NCBI GenBank assembly: GCA_963924555.1
Contig: OZ004587.1
Location: forward strand, 6,650,075-6,714,074
DNA length: 64,000 bases
Direction: 5' to 3'
Origin: Crambe crambe
Lineage: Eukaryota > Porifera > Demospongiae > Poecilosclerida > Crambeidae
Shown: positions 25,616 to 34,498 of the stretch, one piece after another
Numbering within the stretch: the stretch's first letter is position 1
How the letters are laid out: each line of letters starts with the position of its first letter
Translations under genes and position numbers: made by a program
The notes under the pieces: model-generated
Database searches by the model: none
Seen by the model: the letters and a program-made list of their open reading frames with translations, nothing else
Told to the model about the DNA's origin: nothing

Positions 25616-27380
25616 ACTAGAGAAAGAGAGAGAGAGAGGATGCAAGACACCCAACTATAGTTAGCTTACACCCTATCAAATTGGATTTCTATGAAGTATT
25701 GTGCCTTTCATTAATCTCCATCTCATTCTATAGATCTCCCTCTCTCAATATCAATGACTTTCAATAGAGGCACATGCAAGAGTTGGCAACCAAAAGGTTA
25801 CTAGATCAGATTAAAATTTCACTACACTAAATCTGGTCTGATATGCTTTTTTTTTTAAATCGGCAAGTGCATTACAAATCTTTAGCTTTGCAGCTAGGGT
25901 GCTCAAAATGATCATGTGACTGTCATGTGACTTAGAGTACACTCTGTGTGTGTATGTGTGTGTCTATACAATTATTTGCCAGACTCTGCAGGGCTAATTA
26001 TAACACTGTCGACCTGACATTAATTTTTTTGATGGCATAGCGTAAATCACTTCTTTCTGTTTTAATAATGTCAGACCGACAGGAAAATGGCCGGACCTTG
26101 CCTGGATATTTGTCCTGGGTCAGACTGTTCTAATTACTCGAGATGAGAGCCAGGAACTGACAATATCCTCTTTAAGTGCAATGAATATTAATGGTCCATT
26201 TCCGTCTAAAAAAATTAATCATGAAAGTGCAAAGTGCAAAGTCCAACTATGAAAGTCTCATGTTGAAGTAGGTGTGATCTCTGGATGTGTCTGTGTGTCA
26301 GTCAAAGACAGATGTTGACTTTTTGAGATAGCATGCTATATCTATTCATGAAAGAGCATTGCATGCTTGGCTGTTTGCATCATATTTCCATTGGGTGGGG
26401 AAGTCAGGGGATACACACTAAAGAGAATCTCTCTCTCTTTATCACACACATCACATGCTTCACGCAAAAAAAAAAACAACTTCAAACAAACAAAAGAGCG
26501 AGCTCAAACCTCCACCAGTGGTGTTAAAAGGCATTCGAGCAATTCACTCCATTAACAAAACAACCTCACAGTGATATCATAACATTTACACATACTCCAA
26601 ACCGTTCCCACACCCCCAATTAAAACAACGCATCTGCAGTATCCTCCCCTACACTTTGACTTCACCAGTGAAACATATCAGGTTGGATACTCAAGCACTG
26701 ATATAAAGACTACTTAGAAATAGCACTGAAGTAACTTAACTCTCGTGTTTTCCCAGCTCCCTCCCCTCCACATATATACGTAGGTAGGTAATATTCTGGG
26801 TAGTGTCACTCCTCTTAATTTTTTGAGGAGGACACAGAAGGAATCATTGATGTAAAACTCGCTCCGAGAGAAAATATCTATGTGATAATTTCTAAGCATG
26901 CACTTAAGAGAGTAGTTCATATCATTTTAGCTATTGAGGTAGTAACAAATTCTAAGATCATTGTGCAATTTTACTTCCTACCAGATAATGATCTCAAAAA
27001 ATCAAAGAGTGATCTCAGATATTTTCAAGAACCAAATGCTTCTCTCACGGGGAGGTAGGTAAACATCTATCAAATGCTTTTAAGATAGATAAAGGTCCAT
27101 TGTGTGTCTCTATTCAGGAGTGTGGATTAAAATTAACATTAAGGGGATAATGGTTTCTTTCTTTTCAAGTGGTGCCCAGCCAGTATGCAAATTTGCCCGA
27201 AGCAAGCCGATCAGTTTATACTTATGGGGAGGTTTTAGTGTGTGAAAAAAAACAAAGCCTTTGCAATAAAGATCAACAAAATAACAATAGTTATCTAACT
27301 CACGGTTTGATAGATCCATCCTTATAGGTTTTGCACATTTCAATTGCTCTCTCAAGGGACGAGCTATCGATCTGCGCCAT
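8550..27380 (-). CDS. MCC: MCC orthologue (colorectal mutant cancer protein), coiled-coil
   Basis: Fifteen exons in transcript order: 27304-27380, 24310-24495, 22856-23084, 13898-14091, 13657-13786, 13442-13579, 12276-12387, 11842-11975, 11215-11392, 10925-11073, 10487-10606, 9465-10358, 9196-9351, 8905-9054, 8550-8723. All phases agree and give about 1006 aa; the long vertebrate MCC isoform is about 1019 as I recall. Exon 2 (NVCRHFNLNHREV) aligns with the degenerate EF-hand region of long MCC. Exons 6-9 are coiled coil. The big exon carries SLQNCHSIQELIKSL, matching MCC HSLQDCSNIQEI, and RLRHTLKLCEQACDVYELL-like sequence. The final exon (ELRQANSALVDAFEKSKKR) matches DLKRANSNLVAAYEKAKKK. In vertebrates MCC is a scaffold in Wnt, NF-kB and polarity signalling. 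The end is uncertain: the last exon reads through GTGAGATGA to a stop, or splices to an unseen exon carrying the PDZ-binding tail. Confidence 0.88.
11079..11118. repeat. (GA)n microsatellite abutting the MCC exon 10 acceptor
   Basis: About 20 GA dinucleotides on the + strand, read as (CT)n in the MCC sense strand. The tract ends a few bases before the TTACAG acceptor at 11074, so it serves as that intron's polypyrimidine tract. Confidence 0.85.
11453..11770. mobile_element. Interspersed repeat of the GTGGAACCTCC family (copy 1)
   Basis: Repeated blocks combine a GGAACCTCCAAATAATGGA start, a GGTTGTCCTCTTT core and a TATACAAAGGTACTTTTAG tail. Copies in opposite orientation occur at 23110-23400 and, in part, at 32080-32225, 35175-35257, 43095-43155 and 55470-55500. 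No coding capacity. Probably a non-autonomous DNA element present as two or three tandem units. Confidence 0.6.
12010..12125. repeat. Short tandem repeat, about 29 bp unit
   Basis: About four copies of a unit built on GGTAAAGGGTCACCAAGACA, inside an MCC intron. The word GGTAAAGGGTC recurs elsewhere in the window (about 9400, 9450, 10390, 33040-33430, 44915, 55150-55240, 61140, 62655). Confidence 0.8.
12430..12640. repeat. ACATGCATGT-rich simple repeat
   Basis: Dense runs of the palindromic words ACATGCATGT and ACATGTAC in an MCC intron. Similar clusters lie at 14360-15175 and 17395-17610. Such words can adopt cruciforms. No gene seen. Confidence 0.75.
13220..13400. repeat. Interspersed repeat: CTCCATATCTCATGATTACTA family
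   Basis: The same text, including GGTCCAACCATTATAGAACA, recurs at 18815-18960 and in diverged form at 33805-33900. All three copies are in introns. Family unknown; no terminal repeats were resolved. Confidence 0.6.
14160..14345. repeat. AGGTGGTCTCTTTAGGGAGG repeat
   Basis: Tandem-like copies of a GTGGCCTTAATAGGGAGGTG phrase inside the 8.8 kb MCC intron. Related copies are at 20450-20630. It shares the AGGTGG/ACCTCT theme with other repeats in this window. Confidence 0.55.
14360..15175. repeat. Inverted pair of GGATCCACACATGCATG tandem arrays
   Basis: The left array (about 14365-14585) repeats ACATGGATCCACACATGCATG. The right array (about 14890-15165) repeats its reverse complement, ATGCATGTGTGGATCCATGT. 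The arrangement is a large imperfect palindrome with a spacer of about 300 bp. Confidence 0.7.
15590..15720. repeat. Copy of the GGACACCTCTCTAATCAGG repeat
   Basis: Same family as the 76-77 bp satellite at 40163-41255 but in the opposite orientation: tandem GGACACCTCTCTAATCAGG phrases followed by TCCCATTGCAATATAGATGT. Confidence 0.7.
15776..16010. repeat. Copies of the GTGGGTGATCAGCTC MITE family
   Basis: Two partial tandem copies of GTGGGTGATCAGCTC...CTGCTGGTGTT...TTGAGAAAGTTA...GAATGATCAAG. A fuller element with both ends is at 34128-34310. A further fragment is at 24890-25010. Confidence 0.6.
16415..16572. mobile_element. 158 bp MITE with CAGGRCTCACA ends
   Basis: Begins CAGGACTCACAATGATAG and ends ATTACTGTGAGCCCTG, so the ends are inverted. 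The interior carries TTCCGGTCAATTTCTTC and TGTCCGGTCATTTT. It is the same family as the 164 bp element at 35258-35421. It is non-autonomous; the terminal sequence recalls hAT-type elements, but this is a guess. Confidence 0.6.
16573..17390. other. Intronic stretch of MCC without a recognised gene
   Basis: AT-rich, with a short direct repeat of CAATCCCTACATATGT (16711 and 16772) and a (TA)n run near 16895. A - strand open frame at 16874-17206 has no recognisable domain. Confidence 0.4.
17395..17610. repeat. ACTACATGTACATG simple-sequence array
   Basis: Degenerate tandem TACATGTACATG / CACTACATG words, palindromic in part, inside the large MCC intron. Confidence 0.75.
18960..19140. repeat. Copy of the ATTGAGGACACCTCTATACTA repeat plus (GA)n
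   Basis: Two ACCTCTATACTAAGGA phrases are followed by a (GA)n tract at about 19108-19149. Related inverted copies lie at 19600-19870 (GTCCTCAATATAGAAG). All lie within the MCC intron. Confidence 0.6.
19269..19601 (-). other. Unrecognised open frame in the MCC intron
   Basis: An uninterrupted 110-codon frame with non-repetitive, protein-like composition downstream of about 19500 (for example ILNQHCSIPNFNELNDIHDS). It starts inside repeat sequence (the 19600 copy) and has an acceptor-like ATTCAG near 19490. It could be a single exon of a nested or dead gene, or chance. No family is recognised. Confidence 0.2.
19600..19870. repeat. Tandem copies of the ACAGTGGAACCTC / GTCCTCAATATAGA repeat
   Basis: Three copies of a roughly 80-90 bp unit (AATGATACACTAAARTACAGTGG...GTCCTCAATATAGAAG) in the MCC intron. 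The unit belongs to the wider AACCTC repeat group of this window. Confidence 0.6.
21385..21435. other. C-rich tract with G-quadruplex potential on the - strand
   Basis: Runs of five to eleven C separated by single T or A lie at about 21400-21432, so the complementary strand (the MCC sense strand) has at least four G-runs. Any function is unknown. Confidence 0.6.
21960..22260. repeat. Degenerate tandem repeat with GCGTGTTCTAATTGGA core
   Basis: Four units of about 60-100 bp, each with a CAGTAGGGGTGGC-like part and a GGCGTGTTCTAATTGGA part, inside the MCC intron. Confidence 0.7.
22460..22760. repeat. Diverged repeats with GTTAATGTGGATTTGACC
   Basis: Three to four diverged copies of a phrase joining GTTGTTAATRTGGA, TTGACC and an AAATAGGAAAATTGT part. 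It is followed at about 22770 by a short (ATCT)n run, just downstream (sense) of MCC exon 3. Confidence 0.5.
23110..23400. mobile_element. GTGGAACCTCC-family element, opposite orientation to 11453
   Basis: Contains AGGACAAACCTCTCAACAAA, TAAAAGTACCTTTGTATATA, CAAAATAACCTCC and AAGGATGGGTCCCAA in two tandem units, ending ATTATTCGGAGGTTCCACT. It lies just 5' (sense) of MCC exon 3. A direct repeat of CATTGCCATATAAGGTAAA precedes it at 23103-23160. Confidence 0.65.
23740..23885. repeat. (TA)n, (CAAA)n and (GTGA)n microsatellites
   Basis: A cluster of three different simple repeats: (TA)n about 23742-23762, (CAAA)n about 23765-23815 and (GTGA)n about 23860-23885. Confidence 0.85.
25473..25640. repeat. 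Long (GA)n microsatellite, duplicated
   Basis: Two long GA tracts (about 70 and 60 bp), each followed by the same word GACCACTAGAGAAAGAG, which suggests tandem duplication of the whole tract. It lies in the 2.8 kb MCC intron. Confidence 0.85.
25980..26135. repeat. Diverged GCCGGACCTTGCCTGGA repeat
   Basis: Similar words (GCCTGGACATTCGTCCTG) recur at 41870-41900, and a weaker resemblance is seen to the CAGGGCTCACA MITE interior. Likely an old dispersed element. Confidence 0.4.
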
Positions 27381-28472
27381 TGAACCAACGCTGGAAATCT
27401 TGTCACAATTAAAAGTCCAATTTTTAAAAGCTTTTTAGTTCAAAAAGATGACGAGTGATGATTTCAATGCCATGAAAAATGCTCCCTCGCTGTTCTCTAT
27501 GCCTTTTCAGCGACACAATAGATGGTAAAAACTTGGCAAAAGTTCGAGCTAGGGTAGCCTCACTCCTTTAATAGCGCGAGTTGAATGGTAAGCTTGACTC
27601 TTTGCTGTTATTGTGATAAACTCAGGTGTGTGGCTAGCTGGGTAGGTAGTAAGCGAGGTAGAACATGTAGTAACAGGTACATCAGCTGGATTTTCAATCA
27701 GTGTCTGCTTTGTCGATATGACTGTCGCTTCTTTGTTGCTTGGAGCTATAGAGATTGTCGAATTGGTCGAGTTATCAAAGGGTAGCTTAGAAGTCTATAA
27801 ATAGAGAACTTCTTATAAGTACTGGCCCAGCCAATAACTACGATAAAACAGTAAGCTAGTAAATTAATAACTATCGAGCGCTTCTTTATCCAGAAAGATT
27901 CTGCCAGCGAAATCTCAACTGGATTTATAGAAGGCGTAGACTAGAATACTACCAGTGAGCCAGCCTAGACTTCACTTAGGCCTCCGGAGCCTATTTTACT
28001 GACACACACAACATACACTATAGATTTTGAGTAGGGTTGACCGGTAAATAGCTGCGTCACTCCTACTGTTAAGAGGGGCCCCTGCTAATTATTGCCTACA
28101 CGTGGGAGTGTTGATTCGCCGGAAGTAAACAATAATAAGGTTAATTTGAGCACCTCAGGCTATGCACCAATTGGAGTTGTTTTTTTCCAGTTTTGTTGCG
28201 TCAATCTGTCAACCAACAGCCACCGATCGGAGCATGGCTTTATACGGTCATGAGATCGCGCATCGAGAGCATGCAACTTACGAGCTGGGTGGTAAAGGGT
28301 ATCCATTGTGTAAGCTGAACTTAATTGACCTTCGAACCCTGAATAATTACAGGGATAAACCCGCTGTGATGTCAGAATGAGTGACCTAGTAAGCACTACA
28401 TGTACATGTATAAGAAAAGAAAACTACTACACTCTTCCTTAAATCGTCAATCTCGGGGTTAGCATTAACTAG
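27381..28472. promoter_or_regulatory. Divergent intergenic region between MCC and LYSMD
   Basis: 1.1 kb separates the MCC start codon (-) from the LYSMD start codon (+), so it should contain both promoters. It is less repetitive than its surroundings. Open frames at 27585-27785 and 28162-28380 have no recognisable domain and are probably UTR or chance. No TATA box was assigned. Confidence 0.45.
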
Positions 28473-29734
28473 ATGGCGTCATCGCCACCGACCACCCCTA
28501 CCCCACATCAGCAGCTCGAAGCATCTCTGAGGAGCAAGGGAGAAGACTCACAACACTCCTCGCCTCGCCTCTCTGGCCTTCCTTACTCAGACCAAGAAGC
28601 AAGGACTTCCTCCCCCAAGACCTTATTAGTGTCCAGTAGAAACGGGACGTCTCAGCGCTCGTACGGGACCGTAAAACAGTCTCTCTCCGCCTCTTTCAAG
28701 AAAAGCGAGGTCTCTTTCATTCAGCATACGGTGTTGGAGACAGACACATTGCAGGGCCTTGCCCTCAAGTATAACGTAGCAGTAAGTTCTAAAATAAATG
28801 TCTGGGGGCTACCTACCTAGAAATAAACCACAAATTGGCACGATCGAGTTTATTGTTTATAGAATGTGGTGTGCATTATTTAGATATCGTTGACTATGGT
28901 TGACATACATTCTCAGTTATTCTTATTGCAATGGTGTTACTGTTCAATATCACACCCTCTTTTAATAATGGATGACACTTTAATAACTCTGATCTCATAA
29001 GCTACCTCTGTGTGCTGCTCAAAAGACAGCCACTTTGTACTGCTATTTAAGCTTTTCCATTGAGGACACCCTGATAGGTATTCTGTAATAAAAGGGTTGG
29101 CAACTTCACAAACCCTGGTCTTTCCAGCTATGACAACTAGTTGATGCTGTCCTCTTTAAAAGCTTATTCCGTAAAGTTTTACAGCTGTAAAAAAAATAGT
29201 GGCTTGCAGCTGTGTTCATTGTCAGTAGATTGTGTGAGCAATCTGTTACAAAAAATTGTGTTAGCTATAAAGAATTATTGTGTAAGGTAGTAACAGCTGT
29301 GCTGTTTAGAATTGTTGTTCAGTGTGAAGTTGAAATGTCAGCATTTTTGGAAGAAAATTAATTTTGTTAGTGAGAAATCCAACCACCGCTGAAAGTGAAA
29401 AAAAACTCTTAGTAGATTCATAAAGGCTATCAAATATGTCAGTCCTTATCGGAGCACGTGGCTACACTACACACAGCACCAAAAAAGAGTAACTTTACCT
29501 TATGTAGTCCTCATGAATCCAATTAAAACAGTGTATGTGTAGTGAGGGGTGTCTGTGTGTCATTTTTACCATATCTGCTTATTCTCTTTATTTTCAATGT
29601 CCCTTAATGGGTAAGGATGGTTTAAACGAGTGTAGGACAATCATCCTTGATACGTAGAGAAAGAGAGGAGAGGGAGAGAGGAAATGAAGAGAGGAGAGAG
29701 AGAGAGAGAAGAGGGAGAGAGGAAATGAAGAGAG

Positions 29735-29767
<33 letters not shown>

Positions 29768-31243
29768 AGAGGGAGAGAGGAAATGAAGAGAGGAGAGAGA
29801 GAGAGAGAAGAGGGAGAGAGGAAATGAAGAGAGGAGAGAGAGAGAGAAGAGGGAGAGAGGAAATGAAGAGGAGAGGGAGAGAGAGAGAGAGAGCAACACA
29901 AATACAGCATAATACTAATCAGTAATAATTATGGGTGATGATCTACTCATGTATTGAAGATCAATATCATGAAATTTTTGTTCTTTAAATTCTTCCCGCA
30001 AATCTGACAGGTTGAAGACATACAGAGACTGAATGGTATTTGGAGTACAGACTCCATGCATTGTAAGAATACTCTCAAGATCCCCATCACTAGTCATAGC
30101 AACACCTCAAGTCACACAAACTCACCGAACAGATCCCCCATTCTGAAAAGATCCATGGATAAAAAGACTTCTACAAGTTCTGTTGGCTCTATTCCAAATG
30201 GAGCACACCTAGAGGACGAAAAGGAGAGTTCGGGGGAGGAAGTGAGATCAAAGTTCAGTGTTAGACAGCAGAAGTCTAAATTGAGCACATCAACGTGTAG
30301 TGAAGATGGGGTTAAGAATATATTGGACATTTTGAATTGTGCTGATGAACAGTTGGCGACTTCAAGGATTTTTGCAGAGAAATTAGCAGCAAGAAGGTAT
30401 GAGAGAGAGAGAGAGAGATGACCTGGCCAGTATGCATATTAGGGAAGCTTCCTTTATTAAGATACCACTCTTCTTTAGAATCTCTGTGTGCAATCTAGAG
30501 TCAGTTACTTTGTTCCTACCTATTACTTAAAAGAACAGTACTAGAAGCTTTGCTCTTCTGTACATTTCAAGTGTGATGAAATCTATTCCTTTTTTGCAGT
30601 GCAACTCTGAGTGTCCCGCAAGATGCTTATCACAGGACACATGAAGACGTACACAGACAAAGATCATCGACCAATCCCTCTCGTGCATCATCAGAGAGAG
30701 AACACAGGTCAGTGAGTACACTGCACTCTGATCAACCTCATTTCCAGGCACTAGATTTGGTCTCTCATCAAATAAAAAAGTGCCTTTTTCAGTGACACAC
30801 TTTATAATGAGAGACTATATTTAGTGAGACATTCTTCATTATCTAGTGAAACAATTTAACTTTTCTTATTTTTTTCTTTGATGAGAGACTATATTCATGA
30901 GGTACTTTTTCAATGAGACCATTAGTGAGAGAGGAAGGCCTAGACTAACCTCCGATAGAAGGCACTCCTAGCCCACCATGCATGCAATTCTTAAGTACAG
31001 TGGAATCTCCCCTCCAAGGAGAGGACACAGTGTTAAAGGTCTCACTCCAAGTGTGTGAGGTTCCACTGCCATACATCTGCAACATACCAATACAATCTGA
31101 GTGTTCAACCCCCCACTAATTTGTTTGTATTTTATAACAGTCCCAAGGCACCTCGAAGATTACACTTGAAAAGAGTCAGTACAACTCCAGAGAAGTTGGA
31201 AGCTTCACGAGATGAACTAGAAGAAAAGCTCTTTGAGTTATAG
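28473..31243 (+). CDS. LysM domain-containing protein (LYSMD1/2-like)
   Basis: Four exons: 28473-28781, 30011-30396, 30600-30707, 31141-31243. Phases agree and give 301 aa. The N-terminal third is Ser/Pro-rich. A single LysM domain spans the exon 1-2 junction (about residues 85-130): HTVLETDTLQGLALKYNVAV continues into EDIQRLNGIWSTDSM and LKIPI, the pattern of animal intracellular LYSMD1/2 proteins (HRVxxGDTLQGIALKYxV). A conserved-looking helix (ILDILNCADEQLATSRIFAE) resembles the C-terminal helix of LYSMD1/2. No signal peptide or membrane segment. In bacteria LysM binds glycan; the role of animal LYSMD1/2 is not settled. The next gene starts 317 bp downstream on the same strand. Confidence 0.85.
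29655..29895. repeat. Minisatellite of purine-only units (GA-rich, about 43 bp)
   Basis: About five copies of a unit containing GAGGGAGAGAGGAAATGAAG and a GA run, all purine on the + strand, in intron 1 of the LysM gene about 115 bp before exon 2. It can form triplex or unusual structures. Long open frames through it are artefacts of the repeat. Confidence 0.9.
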
Positions 31244-31560
31244 CCAGTGTTACTTCTTTTTTTTATTTCATGTTTTCCTTTTTGCACTTGAGTTTTATAT
31301 GATGTGTATTATGTGCCATGCAAGTCGAAGTCAAAGTATTATTACTTGTAGGCCCAGAGGACATAATAAGTACATGGGGATCATGCGCATGCGTGTGCGC
31401 ACCGCCCCCACACCATCGAGGTCACGCCCTTTTCATTAGTGCCAGATCAGCAGAATTCGTGCAATAGTACTGAGATTGGAGCGAGAAAGTTAGGTCTGGA
31501 GCAAGGGCGTAGTCTACGGCTGGCTTACTAGCTCTCAAATTAGTTGAATCATAGACAAAA

Positions 31561-34014
31561 ATGGTGAGACTCACTGGGTAGTTGAAGGACACTCCTACGT
31601 ATCTGTTGAATTCACACTAAATGTACACTTTTGCTTTTTTGGTAGAAATTTCGTTTCTGTGGGGATTTGGACTGCCCTGACTGGCTTCTGGCTGAGATAA
31701 GTATACTTTCAAAGCTGGTAGGTTAGACCAACACTTATCTATACATTAAAGGTAAAGCAGGATAATTCCTTGGTCCATTTGAATACATTTTCAAAGCTAC
31801 TGGGGTTCAAAGTCACATAGTCTACCATCTTGGGAGTTAGGCCTTAGAAATTGAATTACCCCATGCACAGAAGTTTCTTTATCATCTCAAGCGGCACTAG
31901 GATAAGATAGCTACAAGTCTTTTAATTAATTAAGAATGAGTTTTATTTGTGTGTTGTGCAGACATCGGTCAAGATAAAGCTCCTCTCAGCTCAAGTTGCC
32001 AAAGATTTACTTGGAAATGGAATAGATGTGAGTTATAATTGCAAGGATATCCTCTTTCCTCATAACAATGAGGAATTGCTTATACTGGGACCTCTCAATG
32101 GGGACAAACTCAACAAAGGACAATCTAAAAGTACCTTTGACCTTTGTATATACAAAGTAACCTCCAAAAGAGGACAACCTCTTTACATTGCTCGGTCCTA
32201 AGAGTGTCCATTATTCCACTACTGTAGGACATAGGACGAGACATGAGGAATTTTTTGCTAGCCCTGGCCCTAGCCGGCCCTAAACTATCATCATATACTT
32301 GTGTTTTTATTCCACACAGTATGCTAAAGTGACCAAGCTGACTTCCGATGCAAAGTTTGAGGGAAGTGACATCAAAGCTTCCATAGCAGCTGTCTCTTTC
32401 ATCCTCTCCAGCGCTGCTAAATATTCCGTCGACGGAGTGTCTCTGGACAATGAGTTGCAACAGTTGGGATTGCCTAAAGGTATATATACGTACATACTGT
32501 CTGCAGCACTAACAATGGAGCCTTTGATGTGCTGAATGGAGGACATAAGTTGACAATAATATGGTAATTGAGTCACATGACTCTGCCCTATTATCCCTGA
32601 CAGCGAGAGGTGATCTTGTTGGGGGCAAGTGAAGCAAACCCCACACTAGTGACAATGACCTTTCACCTTCATATTGTACATATTATTGTGTATGTATGTC
32701 CTAATACTATAGATAGGATTCACTGCATCCACTATTCTAATAAGACCATCTCTCTATTCAGACCACTCCCATAGGTGGTCACTATAGACAAGTTTCATTA
32801 TCCATGACCTCTCTAATAAGACCACCTCTCTATTCTGGTCAGACGTACTCATAACTTTCACGTTTGTTCCTCCTCCTACAGAGCATGCTGCGTCTCTGTG
32901 TAGAGTGTACGTGGACAACATGATCAAATTCCAGGATGTGTTCAGTGAGAGAAGTCTCAGAGGTACGCAAGTCATTAAAAGCTGTAGAGGGAGAGGGGGG
33001 GTACGTGGGAGAAAGAATTAAGGTAAAGGGTGATACATGAGGGTGGGTGGAAGGAGATAGAAGGTAAAGGGTGATACATGAGTGTGGGTGGAAGGAGATA
33101 GAAGGTAAAGGGTGATACATGAGGGTGGGTGGAAGGAGATAGAAGGTAAAGGGTGATACATGAGGGTGAGATAGAAGGTAAAGGGTGATACATGAGGGGG
33201 AGATAGAAGGTACATGATCTGAGGGAGATAGAAGGTAAAGGGTGGTACATGAGGGAGAAAGAAAGGGTGTGCATGCATGAGGGTGGCAGATGGAAGGGGA
33301 TATAGAAGGTAAAGGGTGATACATGAGGGAGAAAGAAGGTAAAGGGTGTGCATGCATGAGGGTGGCAGAGATGGAAGGAGATAGAAGAAGGTAAAGGGTG
33401 TTACATGAGGGAGAAAGGATGGTACATTAGAGTGGAAGGGAGAAAGAAGGTATTTCATTGCTAATAACTAGTCATCCATAAAGATAAACTCTGATCATGG
33501 TATATGTATTATGCAGTTTCAACTCTGGACTCCTTGGACTGGAGAGTGGACTATGTACTAAGCTCTAGTGCATTACAGGTATTATTGTATTGAGGAAAAC
33601 TTAATTATTAGTTTTTTCACTGTTCTGTTTACTATAGGAGGTGGGTGAACCCAGTGTCCACTTGAGGGTGAAAAGAACCGATCCAGTTACCAAGGAAACT
33701 GCACCAATCACTTTCGCCTTGTCTGGAGACAAGTTTAGACTTTTATTACGAGGTAAAGCATGACTACACCCCGTCCTATCACCACAATATAAAGCAACAG
33801 TCGCAGTTTAGCTCTCCATAACTAGTAGCCTTAGGGCTGAAATTTTTGGTGTGGAGATAGTCTGATAATTTCATTGAACCATTATTCGAGCAAAATTAAA
33901 ATGCTGGGACTAGTTTTACTATGCACATCAATACTTGTGACCTCAGGCAATTGTAAAATTTCTCTCTCTCCAGATCTGAAACAAGTACACACTATGATGG
34001 AGAATCTGGGTTAG
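31561..34014 (+). CDS. COMMD4: COMM domain-containing protein 4
   Basis: Eight exons: 31561-31563, 31646-31717, 31962-32027, 32320-32479, 32882-32962, 33517-33578, 33638-33752, 33974-34014. They give exactly 199 aa, the length of human COMMD4. Exon 2 encodes [19 protein letters not shown], near-identical to the vertebrate N-terminus. The middle holds [20 protein letters not shown] and [18 protein letters not shown]. The C-terminal COMM domain begins at [14 protein letters not shown] and ends MMENLG. COMMD proteins assemble in the Commander complex for endosomal recycling. The first coding exon contributes only the ATG, directly before the GTGAGA donor. Confidence 0.95.
32080..32225. mobile_element. 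GTGGAACCTCC-family fragment in COMMD4 intron
   Basis: Contains AACAAAGGACAATCTAAAAG, TACCTTTGTATATACAAAG and AACCTCCAAAAGAGGACAAC, as in the copies at 11453-11770 and 23110-23400, but with only one unit. Confidence 0.65.
32735..32845. repeat. GACCACCTCTCTATTCAGACC repeat in COMMD4 intron
   Basis: An inverted-looking unit with AAGACCATCTCTCTATTCAG, GGTGGTCACTATAGACA and ATCCATGACCTCTCTAATAA. Related to the array at 37858-38560. Confidence 0.6.
33015..33450. repeat. Minisatellite, about 41 bp unit, in COMMD4 intron 5
   Basis: About ten variable copies of a unit with AGAAGGTAAAGGGTGATACA and TGAGGGTGGGTGGAAGGAGA. Long overlapping - strand open frames are products of the repeat and are not genes. 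Confidence 0.9.
33800..33905. repeat. Third copy of the CTCCATAT...GTGGAGATAGTC repeat
   Basis: Diverged copy of the family at 13220-13400 and 18815-18960, in the last COMMD4 intron. Confidence 0.5.
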
Positions 34015-34127
34015 GGCAAAGTTCAGACTTGTATACACTACACTGGTATTACATTATGATAGTTAGTATTGTCATATCATTTTATTGTACCGTGTTCATA
34101 TTATATAAGTGAATCAAAAGTTTATTT

Positions 34128-34310
34128 GCATTTACTTGGTCCCCTTGATCATTGGCTATAATTATCTGCTCTAACTTTCTCTCAATTTCTTGACCAAATT
34201 TCACATTTAAAACACCAGCAGAGAGAGAGCTGATCGACCACTCCATGAGCTGGTATTTGAAGGGTTGAGAAAGTTATAATGAATGATCAAGGGAACAAGT
34301 GAACGTTGAG
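34128..34310. mobile_element. MITE, about 180 bp, between COMMD4 and SEC11
   Basis: Left end CTTGGTCCCCTTGATCATT and right end AATGATCAAGGGAACAAG are inverted repeats. The interior contains CTCTAACTTTCTC and its inverse, TTGACCAAATTTCACAT, and ACCAGCAGAGAG...AGCTGATCGACCACTC. Fragments occur at 15776-16010, 24890-25010, 54795-55020 and 55260-55390. It sits in the 485 bp gap between two convergent genes, so it could supply 3' UTR sequence. Confidence 0.7.
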
Positions 34311-34498
34311 GAAATTTTTGTAAGAGATACTTAAATGATGTATGCCTGGTGTATAAATGTACTCTCCAAGTGTTGAATCACTTGATATAATGATATTATT
34401 AAGAAATATCTCGGTAGGTACAAGTTGAATGATGTAACATGCCTTGGTGTACATTATGATGAATGTACACGACGAATCTTCCCCCTAACTTATTTCTA

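Noticed and set aside
28162-28380. 72-codon + strand frame upstream of LYSMD
   Set aside because: Lies in the shared promoter region, no homology recognised, overlaps a - strand frame of equal size; possibly UTR.
29594-29925. Ser/Leu-rich and Arg/Glu-rich open frames on both strands
   Set aside because: Products of the purine-only minisatellite in the LysM gene intron.
33018-33458. Three long overlapping - strand open frames rich in Pro, Leu, Ser
   Set aside because: They arise from reading the roughly 41 bp minisatellite in all frames and contain no domain.
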